Shown here: positions 33,420 through 45,085 of the stretch, in pieces
Layout of the letters: each line of letters starts with the position of its first letter
Numbering within the stretch: the stretch's first letter is position 1
Assembly: GCA_027604185.1 (NCBI GenBank)
Contig: JADGKB010000002.1
Coordinates: 186,001 to 250,000, forward strand
DNA: 64,000 bases
Source: Boothiomyces macroporosus
Taxonomy: Eukaryota > Chytridiomycota > Chytridiomycetes > Rhizophydiales > Terramycetaceae
Direction of reading: 5' to 3'
The notes under the pieces: model-generated
Told to the model about the DNA's origin: nothing
Seen by the model: only the letters and a program-made list of their open reading frames with translations
Databases searched by the model: none
Made by a program: the position numbers and the translations under genes

Positions 33420-36400
33420 TTACGATTTGATACATGAACCAATTGGCTTTTCAACCTTATCGCCGGCTGGTGCTGCTCTATTGTGAGCCATATGAGATTT
33501 AACTAAATGCCCAGCAGCCAATGCGGAGCATAGCGAAAGTTCTCCAGCCATTACAGAAGCGCAAATAATTCTAGCAAGCTTTTGGGCATTTGCGCCAGGG
33601 GTTTCCATGTTAGGGCCTTTTACTCCCAACATTTCTAAACATGCACTCTGTGGTCCAAGTGTCGTTCCACCTCCAACTGTACCAACTTCTATACATGGCA
33701 TGCTGCACGAAATGTACAAATCTTCTCCGTTATTTACTGCTTCCATTAGTGTGATGCAGTTTGAAGATTCTACATTTTGAGCAGGATCTTGACCAGTGGC
33801 GATGTAAATCGCAGTCAAGATATTGGCGGCATGTGCATTGAATCCACCAACTGATCCTGCCATAGCAGACCCGATGAGGTTTTTAGAAATATTAAGTTCT
33901 ACGAGTGCCCTTACGGTTGTCTTTAACACACTAGTGACGACTTTTCCTGGGATAATGGCTTCGGCAACTACAGACTTGCCTCTTCCTTCAATCCAGTTAA
34001 TAGCAGCAGGCTTCTTGTCAGTACAGTAGTTTCCTGAAATGGATATAATTTGCATATCGGTATATTTTTCGGAAAGAACTTGATTAATTTATAACTACCT
34101 GACAATGCCTTTTCAACACCTTTTGAAATCATATTCATGCCCATAGCATCCCCGGTCTTTGTAACAAATCTAAGGAAGGCCAACTTTCCAGCTAGGGCAA
34201 CTTTAATCTAATGGTTAGAAAATTTATACGTGGCTCAATTTTGCAAATCGACTGGTAGATTCGAAAGCTTCCTTCAAAATATCAAATCCACCTTCAGAAT
34301 CTATCCATCTCTTTACATTTGATGATCCTCTGACAGATGAGAATGATACTACAGGGCCTCTTGCCATTCCATCGTTTAAAATTTCAGTTTTAGCGCCACC
34401 ACCAGCAGTGATAGCCTTACAACCTCTTGATGCAGAAGCAACTAGGCATCCTTCAGTCGTAGCCATAGGGATTTGGAACATATCGCCGTCAATTTTAATT
34501 GGACCTGCAATACCCACTGGAATAGGTATATATCCAACAACATTTTCGCAACAGACTCCAAATACTTGCTTGTAGTCATAGTGGTGCAATGGAAGTGCAC
34601 TGGTAGTCAAATCAGACTTTGATAAACGCGCTATAATTAGTCAAGTTTTACAAATGATCATTCTTCGGATTCCAACAGCTCTAGTGTAGTCTCCAATAGT
34701 TTTTTCAAGGGCATACGATGCGATTTTGCCAGCGTCCACCAATTTCAAAATCTCTTGATCGCTAAGCTTTTCAATTCCTGAATCTTTCCATTTAGCCAAA
34801 AGCTCTTCAATTTCTGGGGCACTAACAGCAGATGGTGGAGGTACAGTTTTCTTTACTTCTGGCACAGATTTTTGTTTTTGAGCGGCCAACCCATTCTTCT
34901 TTTGCTGTTCCAACCAGTTTTGAGAAATAGCGACTGAAATGATTGCGGTAATTGCAATAGACATTGAAAAGATCAAAATGGTATCTGGGTTGATGAAAGA
35001 GTATGAAGTGTGCATTGGAAGCGGCACCCTGTCAATTTCAATCGGAACCCAGATTGGATGAATTACATGTGGTTTTGCAATTTGAACAATCACAGTTTCT
35101 GCAGATTGTGACATGATCAATGATGCCAATGTAGAGTATCCAGAATCTGACGCATCTAGAATGCTAGGTCTGAACAAGTTGTAAGAGCCAGAAGCTGTAA
35201 CTGCATGGCTGATCAAGAACGTCAAGATGGTGAGTAATTTTCCACGCGAAATAATCTTGTTTGTCTTTTTGGCAGCTTCAGATTCAACTTTGGTGATCGG
35301 GGCGTTGGTGAGCAAGTTCTTTTTCGTATCTGGGGCTTTCACCGATTGATCATTCAAATACAATCTACGAAGCTCGATCTTGAGCGTCAATACGGACAGG
35401 TAAAATGAGAACAAGAATAATCCGTCCAAGAACAAAGAAACGGCAGCTAGGATACAATATCTTCCCAGTGTGCCGCTGAGACCCAAAGTTCCTCCAATGG
35501 CCAAAACACCGACTTCGATGCTGTATTCGACTAATAGAGAACTAGATACAGCCGCAATGCCCTTTTTAATCTTTTCACGAACAGATATTTTTTCATTTTC
35601 TTTCTTGTCAACAGCTTCAAAAACACTTTTGGTAAGTAAGAATGGCTTGTCAAATCCAACAGCAATCACAAAGTATGGTATTGCCTCAAACAGTTCAGTT
35701 GAGGTCAGGCTAATTCCCAAGAAACGCGTGATTGACAATCCAACCAAAAAGGCAAATGCAGAATTCATAAATACACAGAAAGCTAGCGTGAATTTTGAAC
35801 CCAAAGTGCGCATATTCATGATCAAATTGAGCAAAGTTGCCTGCATCAACAGAATGGCCGCTGCAATCATAATCAAATCCGATTGATGAGACGTCTAGGT
35901 TACGTAAAGTTACCTTGAATAATTGTTTCAATTGGTTGTAGACTTCAAAAACATCATAGACTGAATTTCCATTTGGCAAGACACGCTTAAAGTTGAGCAT
36001 AATGTCTTGATTGTAGAAACTGTCTAGCTGAGCTCCTTCAAGTCTTTTCTCCCAAATGTCTACATTTTGCTGTTGAGCCATTGAGGAAACATTGAAAAAG
36101 AGAGACATTACTATGGAATCTGCGCCGACTACAGCATTATCCACGACCTTTAATCCTTCAAATGATGATTCAATCAATGATGGGTTGTTGGCCTTTTCAA
36201 GCGCTTTGGCCAAACTCTTTTCCGGGGACAAATTGTCTTGATCAATCAAGTGTTCAATAGGAAAATTGTAGGCGCATTTGGAATTATCTGCTACCCAGCA
36301 TAGATCGCTGTAGTACTTTTTTTGGCCCAATTGATCAACAATGTATAAAGAATCGACCAAAGCTTCCAGCTCGTGTAATGTTTCAATTACAGGGATTGAG

Positions 36401-36666
36401 AGGACACCCTTTTGCGAGACGTTGGCGTGTAATTTTGGCAAAGTTACAATTACCTGCTTCATTAAAACTGTTTGTTTGACAGATGTTGGGTTGTGCGCAG
36501 TGTATAGGGAGCCATTTGACAAGGCTAGTCGCGGTAATGGTTGATAGGAATTTGTCAAGATCAGTGACAAGTAGCAAGCTCCAACAAGTACGACAAAGAA
36601 GGAGAGTGTCTCCACTGGATACTTTAATGCCTTAGTGACCTTGAAAGACACTAGTGAGTGTAGCAT
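33420..36666 (-). CDS. HMG1: 3-hydroxy-3-methylglutaryl-CoA reductase with sterol-sensing domain
   Basis: About 1054 residues. HMG-CoA reductase makes mevalonate, the committed step of sterol and isoprenoid synthesis, in the endoplasmic reticulum membrane. The N-terminal half has several hydrophobic segments including a sterol-sensing-like block ([20 protein letters not shown]). The catalytic half has [66 protein letters not shown] and [20 protein letters not shown]; the catalytic His appears in [10 protein letters not shown]. Introns: 35895-35913, 34631-34651, 34208-34229, 34079-34098. Together with ERG28 it shows a sterol pathway in this organism. Confidence 0.96.
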
Positions 36667-36842
36667 TTTTTTATCCTAGAATTTAATGGGGAAAGTTTAA
36701 GAATTTTTACCGTGTGGCGCTTTGATAATTTAACTCTCATTTTTGGTGGAGCAACCAGTAATAATGATTGGCCGAAAAGACCAAGTAACATCATTGATCC
36801 ACAAAGATAAATTTGTTGTGGAAAGACAGATATTTATTGAAT

Positions 36843-38680
36843 TTATTTTGCCAAAGTACCAATGACGATTTCAGGTGCGTACTTTTCGACAACTTCTGGC
36901 TTGTGCATCATGTTGAATTCCTCAGTAGCATCCTTACCAGCGTAGATCATGATTGCCTTTTTACCACCTACAATTAGTCAATTTTTACCTGGGTGATCTG
37001 CCAAAAAGTTGGTACAGTCCAAGACTTGTCCATTGACAATTACCCAGCAGTCTTTTTCAGTGTTGTGCTTGGCTACATCTGCCAAAGTATAAACTCCTTG
37101 TTTCTTTGGAGCTTCTTCTGCAGCAGGGGCAGCTTCAGCAGCAGCAACTGGGGCAGGAGCAACAGTGTTTGCAGCTGGAGCGTCACCATAGGTGATTGCA
37201 ACATTAACTCCGCCAACTGAAATGGTAATTGGAGTTCCTGCAACATGCCCAGCAACGTTACCCAATCTTCTTTGTGCAGATAAATTAGACATCAAGTAGC
37301 TAGCAGCGGTGGCACCAGCAACTCTTCCGTAAACTACACATCCCAACAAGGATGAACCACCTAATCTGTTTGCACCGTGAACACCACCAGCCATTTCACC
37401 ACAAGCAAAGAGACCTGGGATAGGACCAGCTGGAGACAAGACGCGAGAAGCATCATCGATTTGTACACCACCCATGGTGAAGTGAAGAACTGGAGTAACA
37501 ATGGCAACCCAGAATGAATCATCAACAGAGAATGGAACGTTGTGGAAGAACTTTTTGCCAAATGGACATTTCTTGGTTCTTGCAACTTCGTTGTAGTTGG
37601 TGAAGGTAGTTTCCAAAGCCTTCAACGGGATGCCAGTATCCTTTGCTAATTCAGCGCCGCTCTTGTAGTGCTTCATCAAACCACGACCCATGTAGTGCTT
37701 GCAGTGCCATTCAATTTCTTTTCCGGCCTTGCTGTTCAATACTAATCTGAATGGTCCTTTTCCTTTCCACATTTGGCCGGTAACATAGTCGCGGTGGCCC
37801 AATTCATCAGCAATACGGTTTCCATTAACATCGAGCAAAAGACCACCAACACCTCTCAAAGCTTCGGCAGCCAAGAACTTGACCTTTGCATTTGGTTCTT
37901 TAGGGTCAACCAAACCAGTAGGGTGAACTTGAACCTTGTCCATGTGAATAGTGTTACCACCAACAGCAATGGTCATTTTAATACCATCACCAGTGCAGTG
38001 GTCACCGTTAGTGGTTGGAAGATCCCACAGCTCTGGTCTGTATTTCTTCAACAAAGAGTCTTCGGTGAAATCAGCAGCATAACCACCAGTTGCCAAGATA
38101 ACTGGACCATATTCCTTATGCATCTTACCCTTGTGCAAGTATTCAACACCGACAATGACACCATTTTCTTTAATTAATTTCTTTACATCAGCCTTGGTGA
38201 TCAATTTGGCGCGATCTGGTTGAGCTTTGGTAATATCTTCATAGGTAGACATGAGGGCATAGGTAATAGTCATTCCAGGGAATTGCTCAGTACCTCTGTG
38301 GGTTCTAGGTTGTGAATGGCCACCCAATCTTGCAACCAAAGAAAGATCTACCTTGAACTTTTCTTGAATCCATTCAACGGCAGAACCAGATTGGTAAGTC
38401 AATACCTTGGTCAAAGGAGGAACGATTTCAGCTCTTGCGGATTTTGCAGAATCTTCGTAAAAGATTTGAGAGTTATCCTAACATTAAATTCGATTACTGG
38501 AATTCCAAGCTTGATTTGAGTGCTTGTACCTGCACCGTTGATACCTGAAGTAGCTTTGGTAGAGTTTCCTCCCAAGAATGGGTTTTTATCGAGTAATAGA
38601 ACATCACCACCTCTTTCCAAGATAGTGTGAGCTGCAGACAAACCTGCTAAACCACCTCCGACAACGATAACACGAGCCAT
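36843..38680 (-). CDS. Soluble fumarate reductase (Osm1 type) fused to cytochrome b5
   Basis: About 598 residues. An FAD-binding fumarate reductase domain starts at the first residues ([18 protein letters not shown]) and includes [45 protein letters not shown] and [19 protein letters not shown]. After an Ala/Pro-rich linker comes a cytochrome b5 domain: [20 protein letters not shown], heme ligand HPGG and a second His in FNMMHKPEV. Osm1-type enzymes reoxidise FADH2/NADH by reducing fumarate, keeping redox balance at low oxygen. Introns: 38478-38497 and 36968-36988 (inside HPGG). There is no presequence, so a cytosolic form is likely. Codon use looks more uniform than in neighbours, as in strongly expressed genes. 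Confidence 0.93.
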
Positions 38681-39765
38681 ATTTTTGCAAGATTTCTAAA
38701 ACCAATTCTGAATTTATATGCTGATCACATGACCAGAAAGCAGACTGCATTTAGGCCGATTGGATGAAATGCATTTATGCACGGACGAACAAGCAAATAT
38801 AAATATTGAAAGTTTGATTCATGAATCGGTTGAAAGTCTATTTACTCTACTATCCTTGCATTATTTTGTTGATCTATGTACTGCACATGAAAATATTTGC
38901 AGCTGATTTGATTTGAAGGTTACACCAATGAGTGATCATTCGTCAAATCGTTCAATGCTAGATGGAGATGAAAGTAAATGGAATTTGCTAATTATCAAAT
39001 ATTCCCATCTTGAAATATCTTGCTTTTCAAGTGTAGTGATTTTGTAGCATTTTTAGTCTGTTGACTGACTGCAATTCAGATTACAAAATGTGGCAGTGTT
39101 GAATATTGCTCTTTTAGTTTACTAGGATAAATAAACTTGCAGTAATAGCAATTCATCTTTCTCATGACGAGACTGAAATCGATGCAATTCATCCATGGGA
39201 TATCAAGCCTCAAAATGCTAATTACTCTATTGATTTCAAGACTTTTTGGATTGAGGGTCATGGTTGAATTGGATTGAGAGCCATGGTTGAATTGGCTGGT
39301 TAAGGGTCTACTGGCGGTAACCGCAAGTGGTCATTTGATTACCACTTAGTTGGCAATCTCAACCATCCCAACACCATCTCAGCATTTATCGATCAAGAAT
39401 AGCTAGAGATTGCCTCATTCCACACTCTCGGCTCTGTCTCTGAATGACCATATTGGGATTGGTACAAAAAGAAAAAACGAAAATTATGAATCATTATAGA
39501 GAATTTCCAGGACAGGAAAAGCAGCACGCGGGGTATGTTACTGTAGGAGAATATTTGGACTAATGGTATCCAAGATTGATTTTGAATTCTCTATTTCTAT
39601 GGTTTAATAGTTTGCCCGCTTGGGCGTTTTGGCTGATCAGTAATCATATTAATTGATCACGTTGGCATGTGAATACGCCACCCATTAACGCCAAAAATGT
39701 TTAATGAAGGATAAATGAAATGACTGTATTATTGTAAAAAATTATGAACAGTTTATTAATAATAT
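38681..39765. other. 1.1-kb gene-poor interval with a 23-bp tandem duplication
   Basis: No open frame with protein-like composition, no tRNA and no splice-able frame seen on either strand. AT-rich, with a short tandem duplication at 39248-39293. It separates the divergent-facing 5' end of the fumarate reductase gene from the 3' end of the homeobox gene, so most of it would be upstream regulatory sequence of the former. Confidence 0.5.
39248..39293. repeat. Two-copy 23-bp tandem repeat
   Basis: Copies at 39248-39270 and 39271-39293, both beginning GGATTGAG and ending CATGGTTGAATT, differing at two positions. No gene overlaps it. Confidence 0.85.
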
Positions 39766-40170
39766 TTATGGAGAGGGGGTTCTAGGATATGAAAGGTCCA
39801 ATAAAGCGGAAGCTGCAATATCAAGATTATCTTCATCTGATCTTTCGCTTACTGGTGATACAGGTCGCTGCATACGCTTTATAGTCTGTCTTTTGTTTTG
39901 GAACCACACTTGAACTCCTCTAGGGGTCATACCGACTTGTGCAGCAAGTTCTTGTCTCTGCTTAGCAGTTGGAAGTGGGTTCTGTGCAAATAGTGCTGAT
40001 AAAGCCTGTAACTGTTCTTGAGACGTTCGCTGTCTCTTTTTTTTGCCTTCGGTATTGGTTTTGAGATTGTAAGTAGAGACGTTGGAGACAACCCACGATA
40101 GTTTCTTATCTTCTACTGGCATGTTTAGTAACTCTTTGATGGATGGTAGACTTGGCTTGACAGCGGACAT
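39766..40170 (-). CDS. Homeodomain transcription factor, fungal type
   Basis: 134 residues without introns. The homeodomain runs from about residue 44 to 103: KKRQRTSQEQLQALSALF, then NPLPTAKQRQELAAQVGM, then recognition helix PRGVQVWFQNKRQTIKR, with the invariant WF.N.R. The phrase FAQNPLPTA...GMTPRGVQVWFQNKRQ is characteristic of fungal homeobox proteins (Yox1/Pah1-like). Short N- and C-terminal tails are Pro/Ser rich (SYPRTPSP). A nuclear DNA-binding regulator. It is flanked by the two largest gene-poor intervals of the window, as is common for regulated transcription-factor genes. Confidence 0.9.
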   Translation of the reverse strand: MSAVKPSLPSIKELLNMPVEDKKLSWVVSNVSTYNLKTNTEGKKKRQRTSQEQLQALSALFAQNPLPTAKQRQELAAQVGMTPRGVQVWFQNKRQTIKRMQRPVSPVSERSDEDNLDIAASALLDLSYPRTPSP

Positions 40171-41576
40171 TTTTCGATATACTTTTCGTGGTTGCTTAAT
40201 TAAAGCCCTATTTATACTTTAACCTTTTGAAACAGCGTGATAAAAGAATCACAAGGCACATTTCCAAATTTAGCAATGACCTCAAAAACAATTTTCAATG
40301 TTGCGAAAACAAGGCGCCTGGGAGGCTTTTTCTACCAGCAACAATAAATTATTCTTCCGATACTCGCTTACCTTTCGTGATTTTGCCTTCATTCTAATTT
40401 GGTTAAAATTTACAAGCTTTTTTTAATACTATTTTTTATTCCATGTGAAAATCTGGTTTAATTAAAGGATTAATGACTGACCCCTATTCAATTTGTTCCT
40501 GATCGTGGGGCCCATTGTGAATGTGAAAGTTTTATTCTACCAATGAAAATATAATAATGAATATAATGAGAACGGGGTGCCATTCAGTCACATAAATACA
40601 ATATAATAAAGCAGATAAATAGTATTTACCAGAGATCTGGGAATTTTTATTTCTCTTGGCTGTATCTGAAACATTATGAAACTTGAATGGAGTAATTACT
40701 TTATAGATCATCCATGGAGATCAAGTGTAATAAATTATGATTAAGCGTATCATGCGGTACAATGACTTTGTCACAGGAGAAGCAACGATAATTAAGAAAA
40801 AAAAATCATATGAAGGCATTGACATTTTTGTCTCAATGAACAAGCTACCTAGATCACCCCCTTGAATTTTCATTATTGCTCCTTCATCTCTATAGCAGTG
40901 AATCATTTGACTACTGTATTCCTAATCGGGAACTATTAAACTTATGAACCGCAATTTGCGGAGTTAAAAAAACCAAGCACCAGACCATTTGATGTGCCCA
41001 CGAAAATAAATGACCACTCTGCTCATGAAAATATAATTTGTCACTTGGCAATTCATTTTTTATCATGAATGACGAAGTTTATTTTTTTGAATCTCGAATT
41101 ACCTTTGAGCTTTCAAGAATCTGGTAAATTGTGAAATCTGAAATCGTGTAATTGCAATTGTAATTATCTTGAGTGGTGTATAATTGTAATCAAGGAATCA
41201 ATGTTACTCATTCCAAATACAGAAATCATTAATTAAACGGCACCATGATCGCTAAATTACAGTCAGCTGTTGTATGATTCACCAATGCAAAATCATAGGC
41301 AACTTTTAATAATGTAATTAATATTCTTGATTTAATAATTGGCTGAAGATATTCAGTTCTCAAAAGTCAATACAGCTCAGGTAATCTGTTGTCTAATCTT
41401 GGTTGTACAATTTAGCAAGAATAACTTGAATGTGCCAAAAAGAGTACGTCTTTGATCGCAAGCCTTGAGTAGTCTATCTGGTAAGCTAATCCAACTTTCG
41501 ATCCAATCACTGCCAACTAAATAATGTCTCCAAATCAGGACAATCCAACAAGAAAATTGAAAGTGAAATCCATTTA
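40171..41576. other. 1.4-kb gene-poor AT-rich interval upstream of the homeobox gene
   Basis: The longest stretch without a supported gene. It is AT-rich with many TAATTA-like and ATTAAT-like words and some short inverted AT repeats (for example around 41148-41200), and no protein-like frame; the one 61-codon minus-strand frame near 40721-40906 has no family look. TAAT cores are typical homeodomain sites, so autoregulation is conceivable, but in AT-rich DNA such words are expected by chance. Confidence 0.45.
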
Positions 41577-42222
41577 TTATAATTCACGACTTTCCCTGTA
41601 CTCTCTCCCCTCTTTCAAATTCTTTCTTTCCATTTCATTAAAGTAATCAGTAAACGGTTTAGCAATTTCTTCTCCTAATTGCTGAGCAACACGTTCCTTT
41701 TCTTCTTCCTTTTCCCTAGCTTCATAAAATTCATGCAGTGCCCTGATATACGCTTTATCTAAATCCAGCGTCTTGGAAAGATACATTGTACGTTGAATTA
41801 CACTGTTTGTTAATTTAAATATACTTTTCGCCGCATAGCTCTATTCTGGTTTTTTCGTTTCCGTAAATAGATGTCCATTGGAAATCTTGTGGTAAATTTA
41901 ATTCCAAGACTAATCTCGGTCTAGTAAGTTCAAACGGATGTTGCTCATAAAACACTCTTCTGATTTTATCTTCCTTGTAAATAATTTCTGGTAACTTGAA
42001 TTTCAATTTCTTTGAATGGAATTTCTTTGTAGATTGCGATAACTGGATTTGTCGTTCAATGTGAACTGGCTCATTAAATGTCTTTGTTGGGGCCATCAAC
42101 GGCTTTGGTGCCGGTGGATGTAATTTGATTGCATTGTAAAATGGCGGATACTTTTGCTTTCCTGTGAGCACTTTCTTGTCAATGTTTTTCAACAGTTGAA
42201 ATGGATTATTTTTTACCTTCAT
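41577..42222 (-). CDS. Mitochondrial small-subunit ribosomal protein mS23 (Rsm25 type)
   Basis: About 207 residues. The N-terminus has PFQLLKNIDKKVLTGKQKYP followed by PPFYNAI, and the core reads LPEIIYKEDKIRRVFYEQHP and FELTRPRLVLEL; the pattern of an acidic D..R..FY..HP followed by RPR is that of mitochondrial ribosomal protein S25/mS23. After the 22-nt intron at 41803-41824 comes TLDLDKAYIRALHEFYEARE and a charged helix. Role: structural subunit of the mitochondrial ribosome. The start (ATG ending at 42222) is 6 bp from the start of the RED-like gene on the opposite strand; open frame upstream is antisense to that gene and is ignored. Confidence 0.8.
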
Positions 42223-42228
42223 TTTGAA
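42223..42228. promoter_or_regulatory. 6-bp gap between two divergent start codons
   Basis: The start codons of mS23 (minus) and the RED-like gene (plus) are only 6 bp apart. Each transcript must therefore begin inside or very near the other's coding sequence, or have almost no 5' leader. There is no room for a separate promoter. Confidence 0.6.
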
Positions 42229-43029
42229 ATGAAAAAAAATTTGGATTTCAATCAAAGGTTGGAAAAACAGAAAGATGAACCTCAATCTAGTACGGAAAAG
42301 ACTGTGTATAGAGACAGAGCAATGGAGCGGAGACTGGGAATCCAAGAACCGATTATTCAGAAACCAACCAAATTTGTAAAGTCTAATCAAGTAATTGTCC
42401 CCAGACAAGCGATTAAAAAGGATGTGCTGGAAGCGCAAGAGTACCTATCACAATTATACCAAGAATCCCCAATCAAATCTGAATATGCTCAAAATATTGT
42501 AAAGCTAGCAACTGAAAAACAACAAAAGAAATCAAAATTTAAAGATCAGATATATATTTATGATCTGGGGTTTGATGAAGGTTATGTGGGTAGTGAAGAT
42601 GAACCCAAGATAATACCAAAACAAAAGCTGCGTAAAGACATAATCAGTGATACCCCAGTGTTGTTATCCGTGATAGAAATGCTTTCAAAAAAGATCAAGG
42701 TTTCTGAAAAGAAACCAGAACCTATTATAGATCCAGTAGATGATGATGACTTTGACATTTTTGAAGACGCGGATAAAGATTACATTGTAACAGTAAACAA
42801 GGACAAGTCAAAGAAAATCAAACTGTTTGAGCAGCAAGTCAAGCAAGAAACCAAACCTGATTTCAATGATGAATCCATCCAGCGACTAATTAAACAGGAA
42901 TCAGCAAAGCAAGAATCTATCAAGCAAGAAATGGTGTTGGAGCCGTTTGAAGATATTGATTACGATGATTATTCTGATGAAGAGGAAGAAAAGGGAAAAA
43001 AGAGAACGAAATCGAATAAAAAAAAGTGA
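42229..43029 (+). CDS. RED/IK-like splicing-associated protein, shortened
   Basis: 266 residues without introns. The N-terminal VYRDRAMERRLGIQ matches the YRDRA.ERR signature of the RED (IK) family of spliceosome B-complex proteins. Later the text SDTPVLLSVIEMLSKKIK and DDFDIFEDADKDYI parallels the family's helix and its IFEDIGDY motif. Lys/Glu-rich stretches follow and the C-terminus is DDYSDEEEEKGKKRTKSNKKK-like, a nuclear signal. Animal RED is about twice as long with an RE/RD repeat that is absent here. The call rests on two short motifs in the right order, so it is moderate. Start is the ATG at 42229. Confidence 0.65.
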   Translation: MKKNLDFNQRLEKQKDEPQSSTEKTVYRDRAMERRLGIQEPIIQKPTKFVKSNQVIVPRQAIKKDVLEAQEYLSQLYQESPIKSEYAQNIVKLATEKQQKKSKFKDQIYIYDLGFDEGYVGSEDEPKIIPKQKLRKDIISDTPVLLSVIEMLSKKIKVSEKKPEPIIDPVDDDDFDIFEDADKDYIVTVNKDKSKKIKLFEQQVKQETKPDFNDESIQRLIKQESAKQESIKQEMVLEPFEDIDYDDYSDEEEEKGKKRTKSNKKK

Positions 43030-43158
43030 ATAATAGTATTTCTTGTGTCAAAGGTTTCAAGAACATCCAATACACTCTACCACTATTTTGTGTTTACTGT
43101 TACATAGGTAATTTACATATTTTCAAGTGGCTGGTGTCCACTTCCAAACTCTTCAATC

Positions 43159-43563
43159 ATGGAAAAGTTCAAAGGCAGCTGCCACTGTAAAGCAATCCAA
43201 TTCGAATTCGAATCCACCAAACCGCTAAAGACCTGGAAATGCAATTGCTCCATATGCACAATGAAACAAAACCATCACACAATAGTCCCATCATCAAACT
43301 TTAAACTGATCTCACCACCAATTAAAAATACTGAAATTATAGGTAATGAAAAGTTTGGTTTGTATACATTTGGTACGCATACTGCCAAACACTTGTTTTG
43401 CAAAGAATGTGGAGTGTGTTCTTTCTATATTCCACGAAGCAATCCAGATTCATTTGCAGTAACGGTATACTGTATATCTCCAAAACCGGAAATCGAATTC
43501 TTGGAGTTTGATGGAGAGAATTGGGAAACAAATATAAATGAATTTCATAATAAAAATAAATGA
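43159..43563 (+). CDS. GFA-fold (glutathione-dependent formaldehyde-activating enzyme/CENP-V type) protein
   Basis: 134 residues, no introns. Zinc ligands of the GFA fold are visible: GSCHCKAIQFEFE (C-x-C), WKCNCSICTM (C-x-C-x2-C) and LFCKECGVCSFYIP (C-x2-C). Family members include S-hydroxymethylglutathione synthase and CENP-V; most small eukaryotic members have no assigned substrate. No targeting signal. The typical fungal-animal length is kept. Function beyond a zinc-binding, possibly glutathione-linked enzyme cannot be read from the sequence. Confidence 0.88.
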   Translation: MEKFKGSCHCKAIQFEFESTKPLKTWKCNCSICTMKQNHHTIVPSSNFKLISPPIKNTEIIGNEKFGLYTFGTHTAKHLFCKECGVCSFYIPRSNPDSFAVTVYCISPKPEIEFLEFDGENWETNINEFHNKNK

Positions 43564-43618
43564 TTATTTGTGCTTCTTTTTTGTAAGGCTATCCCGTCTT
43601 GGTTCCAGGTCCAACTCT

Positions 43619-44818
43619 TTAAAGTCCATCTCTCTCTTTAGATTGATCTATGTTAACTTTACGTACTTCATCTAGCTTTTGTTGGACTATTCCACCGAAT
43701 CTATGGGCAGTGGTAGATTTAGGTTTGAGTGAGTCTGTATTCTTGGTCATTGTTTCATTCCATATTTCTGGTTTCAAGAACCATTGGCCATAACCAATCT
43801 TTTTTGGAACAGCTATGTTAGTACAGTATACCTCGTGTCTTTTTCTGTTTTTCATAGACAGTGTCAATTGTATCGCCAGTACCAAATGTTTCCTGGACTA
43901 CATTGAGTCTCATCAAAGGCTTGGTTTCTAGAATTGCTGGTTTGCACGCATTCAAGAGAACGTTGAAGCCAGCTATGTCGCTTTCAATAATTTGTGTTTC
44001 CTTCTTTTTTGTTAATTCGATATCTTTATATTTCTCATCCAGTTCTTGTACTTGTTGTAACACTGCTTCGTCAAGATTAATTGAATGATCAAGTACTTGC
44101 AGTACCCAGTTTTGTAAATCCAACGATACTGAGTTAGTAAAGGTTACCTCTTTGCATTGCTGCTATCGCTTCTTGTTCTAAATCTTCTGTTGTTAATATT
44201 GAATTTGGGTTTTTTGTGTTATCAATGAACTGTGAATATATTTGTTTTAATGTAGGTTTTTTAGACTCTAAGCGTTTCTTTCTCCGTGGTGTGGTGAATC
44301 GATCATCTTCTACATCTGGTTTTGGTGTCAGCGGGTATTCCTCTATAGGATACTGCAGCTCATCTTGACTTGATTGGGACTCATTTTCATCGTCATCATT
44401 CATCATGATTCCTAAATCTCCAATCATTCCATTTTGTATTGATTGACTAGACTCTAGTGCCTGTTCCGTGTCTTCTTTTAGATAATCGTCATAAAGCTCA
44501 TCATCGATTGCTTCCAATATCCCTGGCTTTAGTCTTGCTTTCTTTCTCAGTGCGCCTCCTTTGTCTATGATGGTTGTCAATACTTTTCTTTGTGGTAAAC
44601 TTAACCCATCAAATTGCCGGGTCTTTGTTAACGAAAAATACCAAATCAATTTCCAATTTCTCTTGCAGATGCTCCACTTGATTCTGTTTCTTTTGCAAAA
44701 GAGGATACTTTTTTGATTTGCAATTTTCCATAGTGAAATATTTCTCTGGTGGAGGTGGAATTGGAGGGATTTTAAATTTGGATATTAGCGGTGTTGCTGA
44801 AGCGACTTTTCTGAGCAT
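43619..44818 (-). CDS. Hypothetical protein with acidic middle and coiled helices
   Basis: About 380 residues after removing three 19-nt introns (44623-44641, 44129-44147, 43813-43831); the frame fits exactly, so the gene is real. N-terminus MLRKVASATPLISKF with a Pro run, then helices (QKKQNQVEHLQEKLEIDL; GLSLPQRKVLTTIIDKGG), an acidic low-complexity centre (MMNDDDENESQSSQDEL), a helical segment (LQNWVLQVLDHSINLDEAVL) and a C-terminal GYGQWFLKPEIWNET. The last phrase faintly recalls the YG.WYL.P..W motif of FAM47-type proteins, which is not enough for a name. No membrane segment. Function unknown. Confidence 0.7.
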
Positions 44819-45085
44819 GATTCTGTTTTAGTTTTGAATTACTTTTGTGGTCGTTCTGTTTGCATTCTAAAGTTGACATTTTTTGACGTCACGTCCCACG
44901 ATAAGGCTGTAGACATTAATAATAAAGATCCACCCACATGTACTAGGGGATATTTGATCAAGAGAGATACTTGACTATTGTTCTCCGGTACTTGCAATCG
45001 GAGCCATTATCTCCAATTGGACCAGACTAAAATTACTGTCCAGGCGCACTTGCTGGTCGTGACTTTAACATCATCACCATAAAAT

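Noticed and set aside
40721..40906. 61-codon minus-strand frame in the intergenic region by the homeobox gene
   Set aside because: No family look, no splice partners, in AT-rich non-coding DNA.
41140..41200. AT-rich inverted repeats as a replication origin or transposon end
   Set aside because: Short and typical of AT-rich non-coding DNA; no flanking target duplication or transposase.
38681..41576. tRNA, snRNA or other structured RNA genes in the large gaps
   Set aside because: I looked for tRNA B-box-like text, 5S-like boxes and U6-like sequence and saw none convincing; a covariance-model scan would be decisive.
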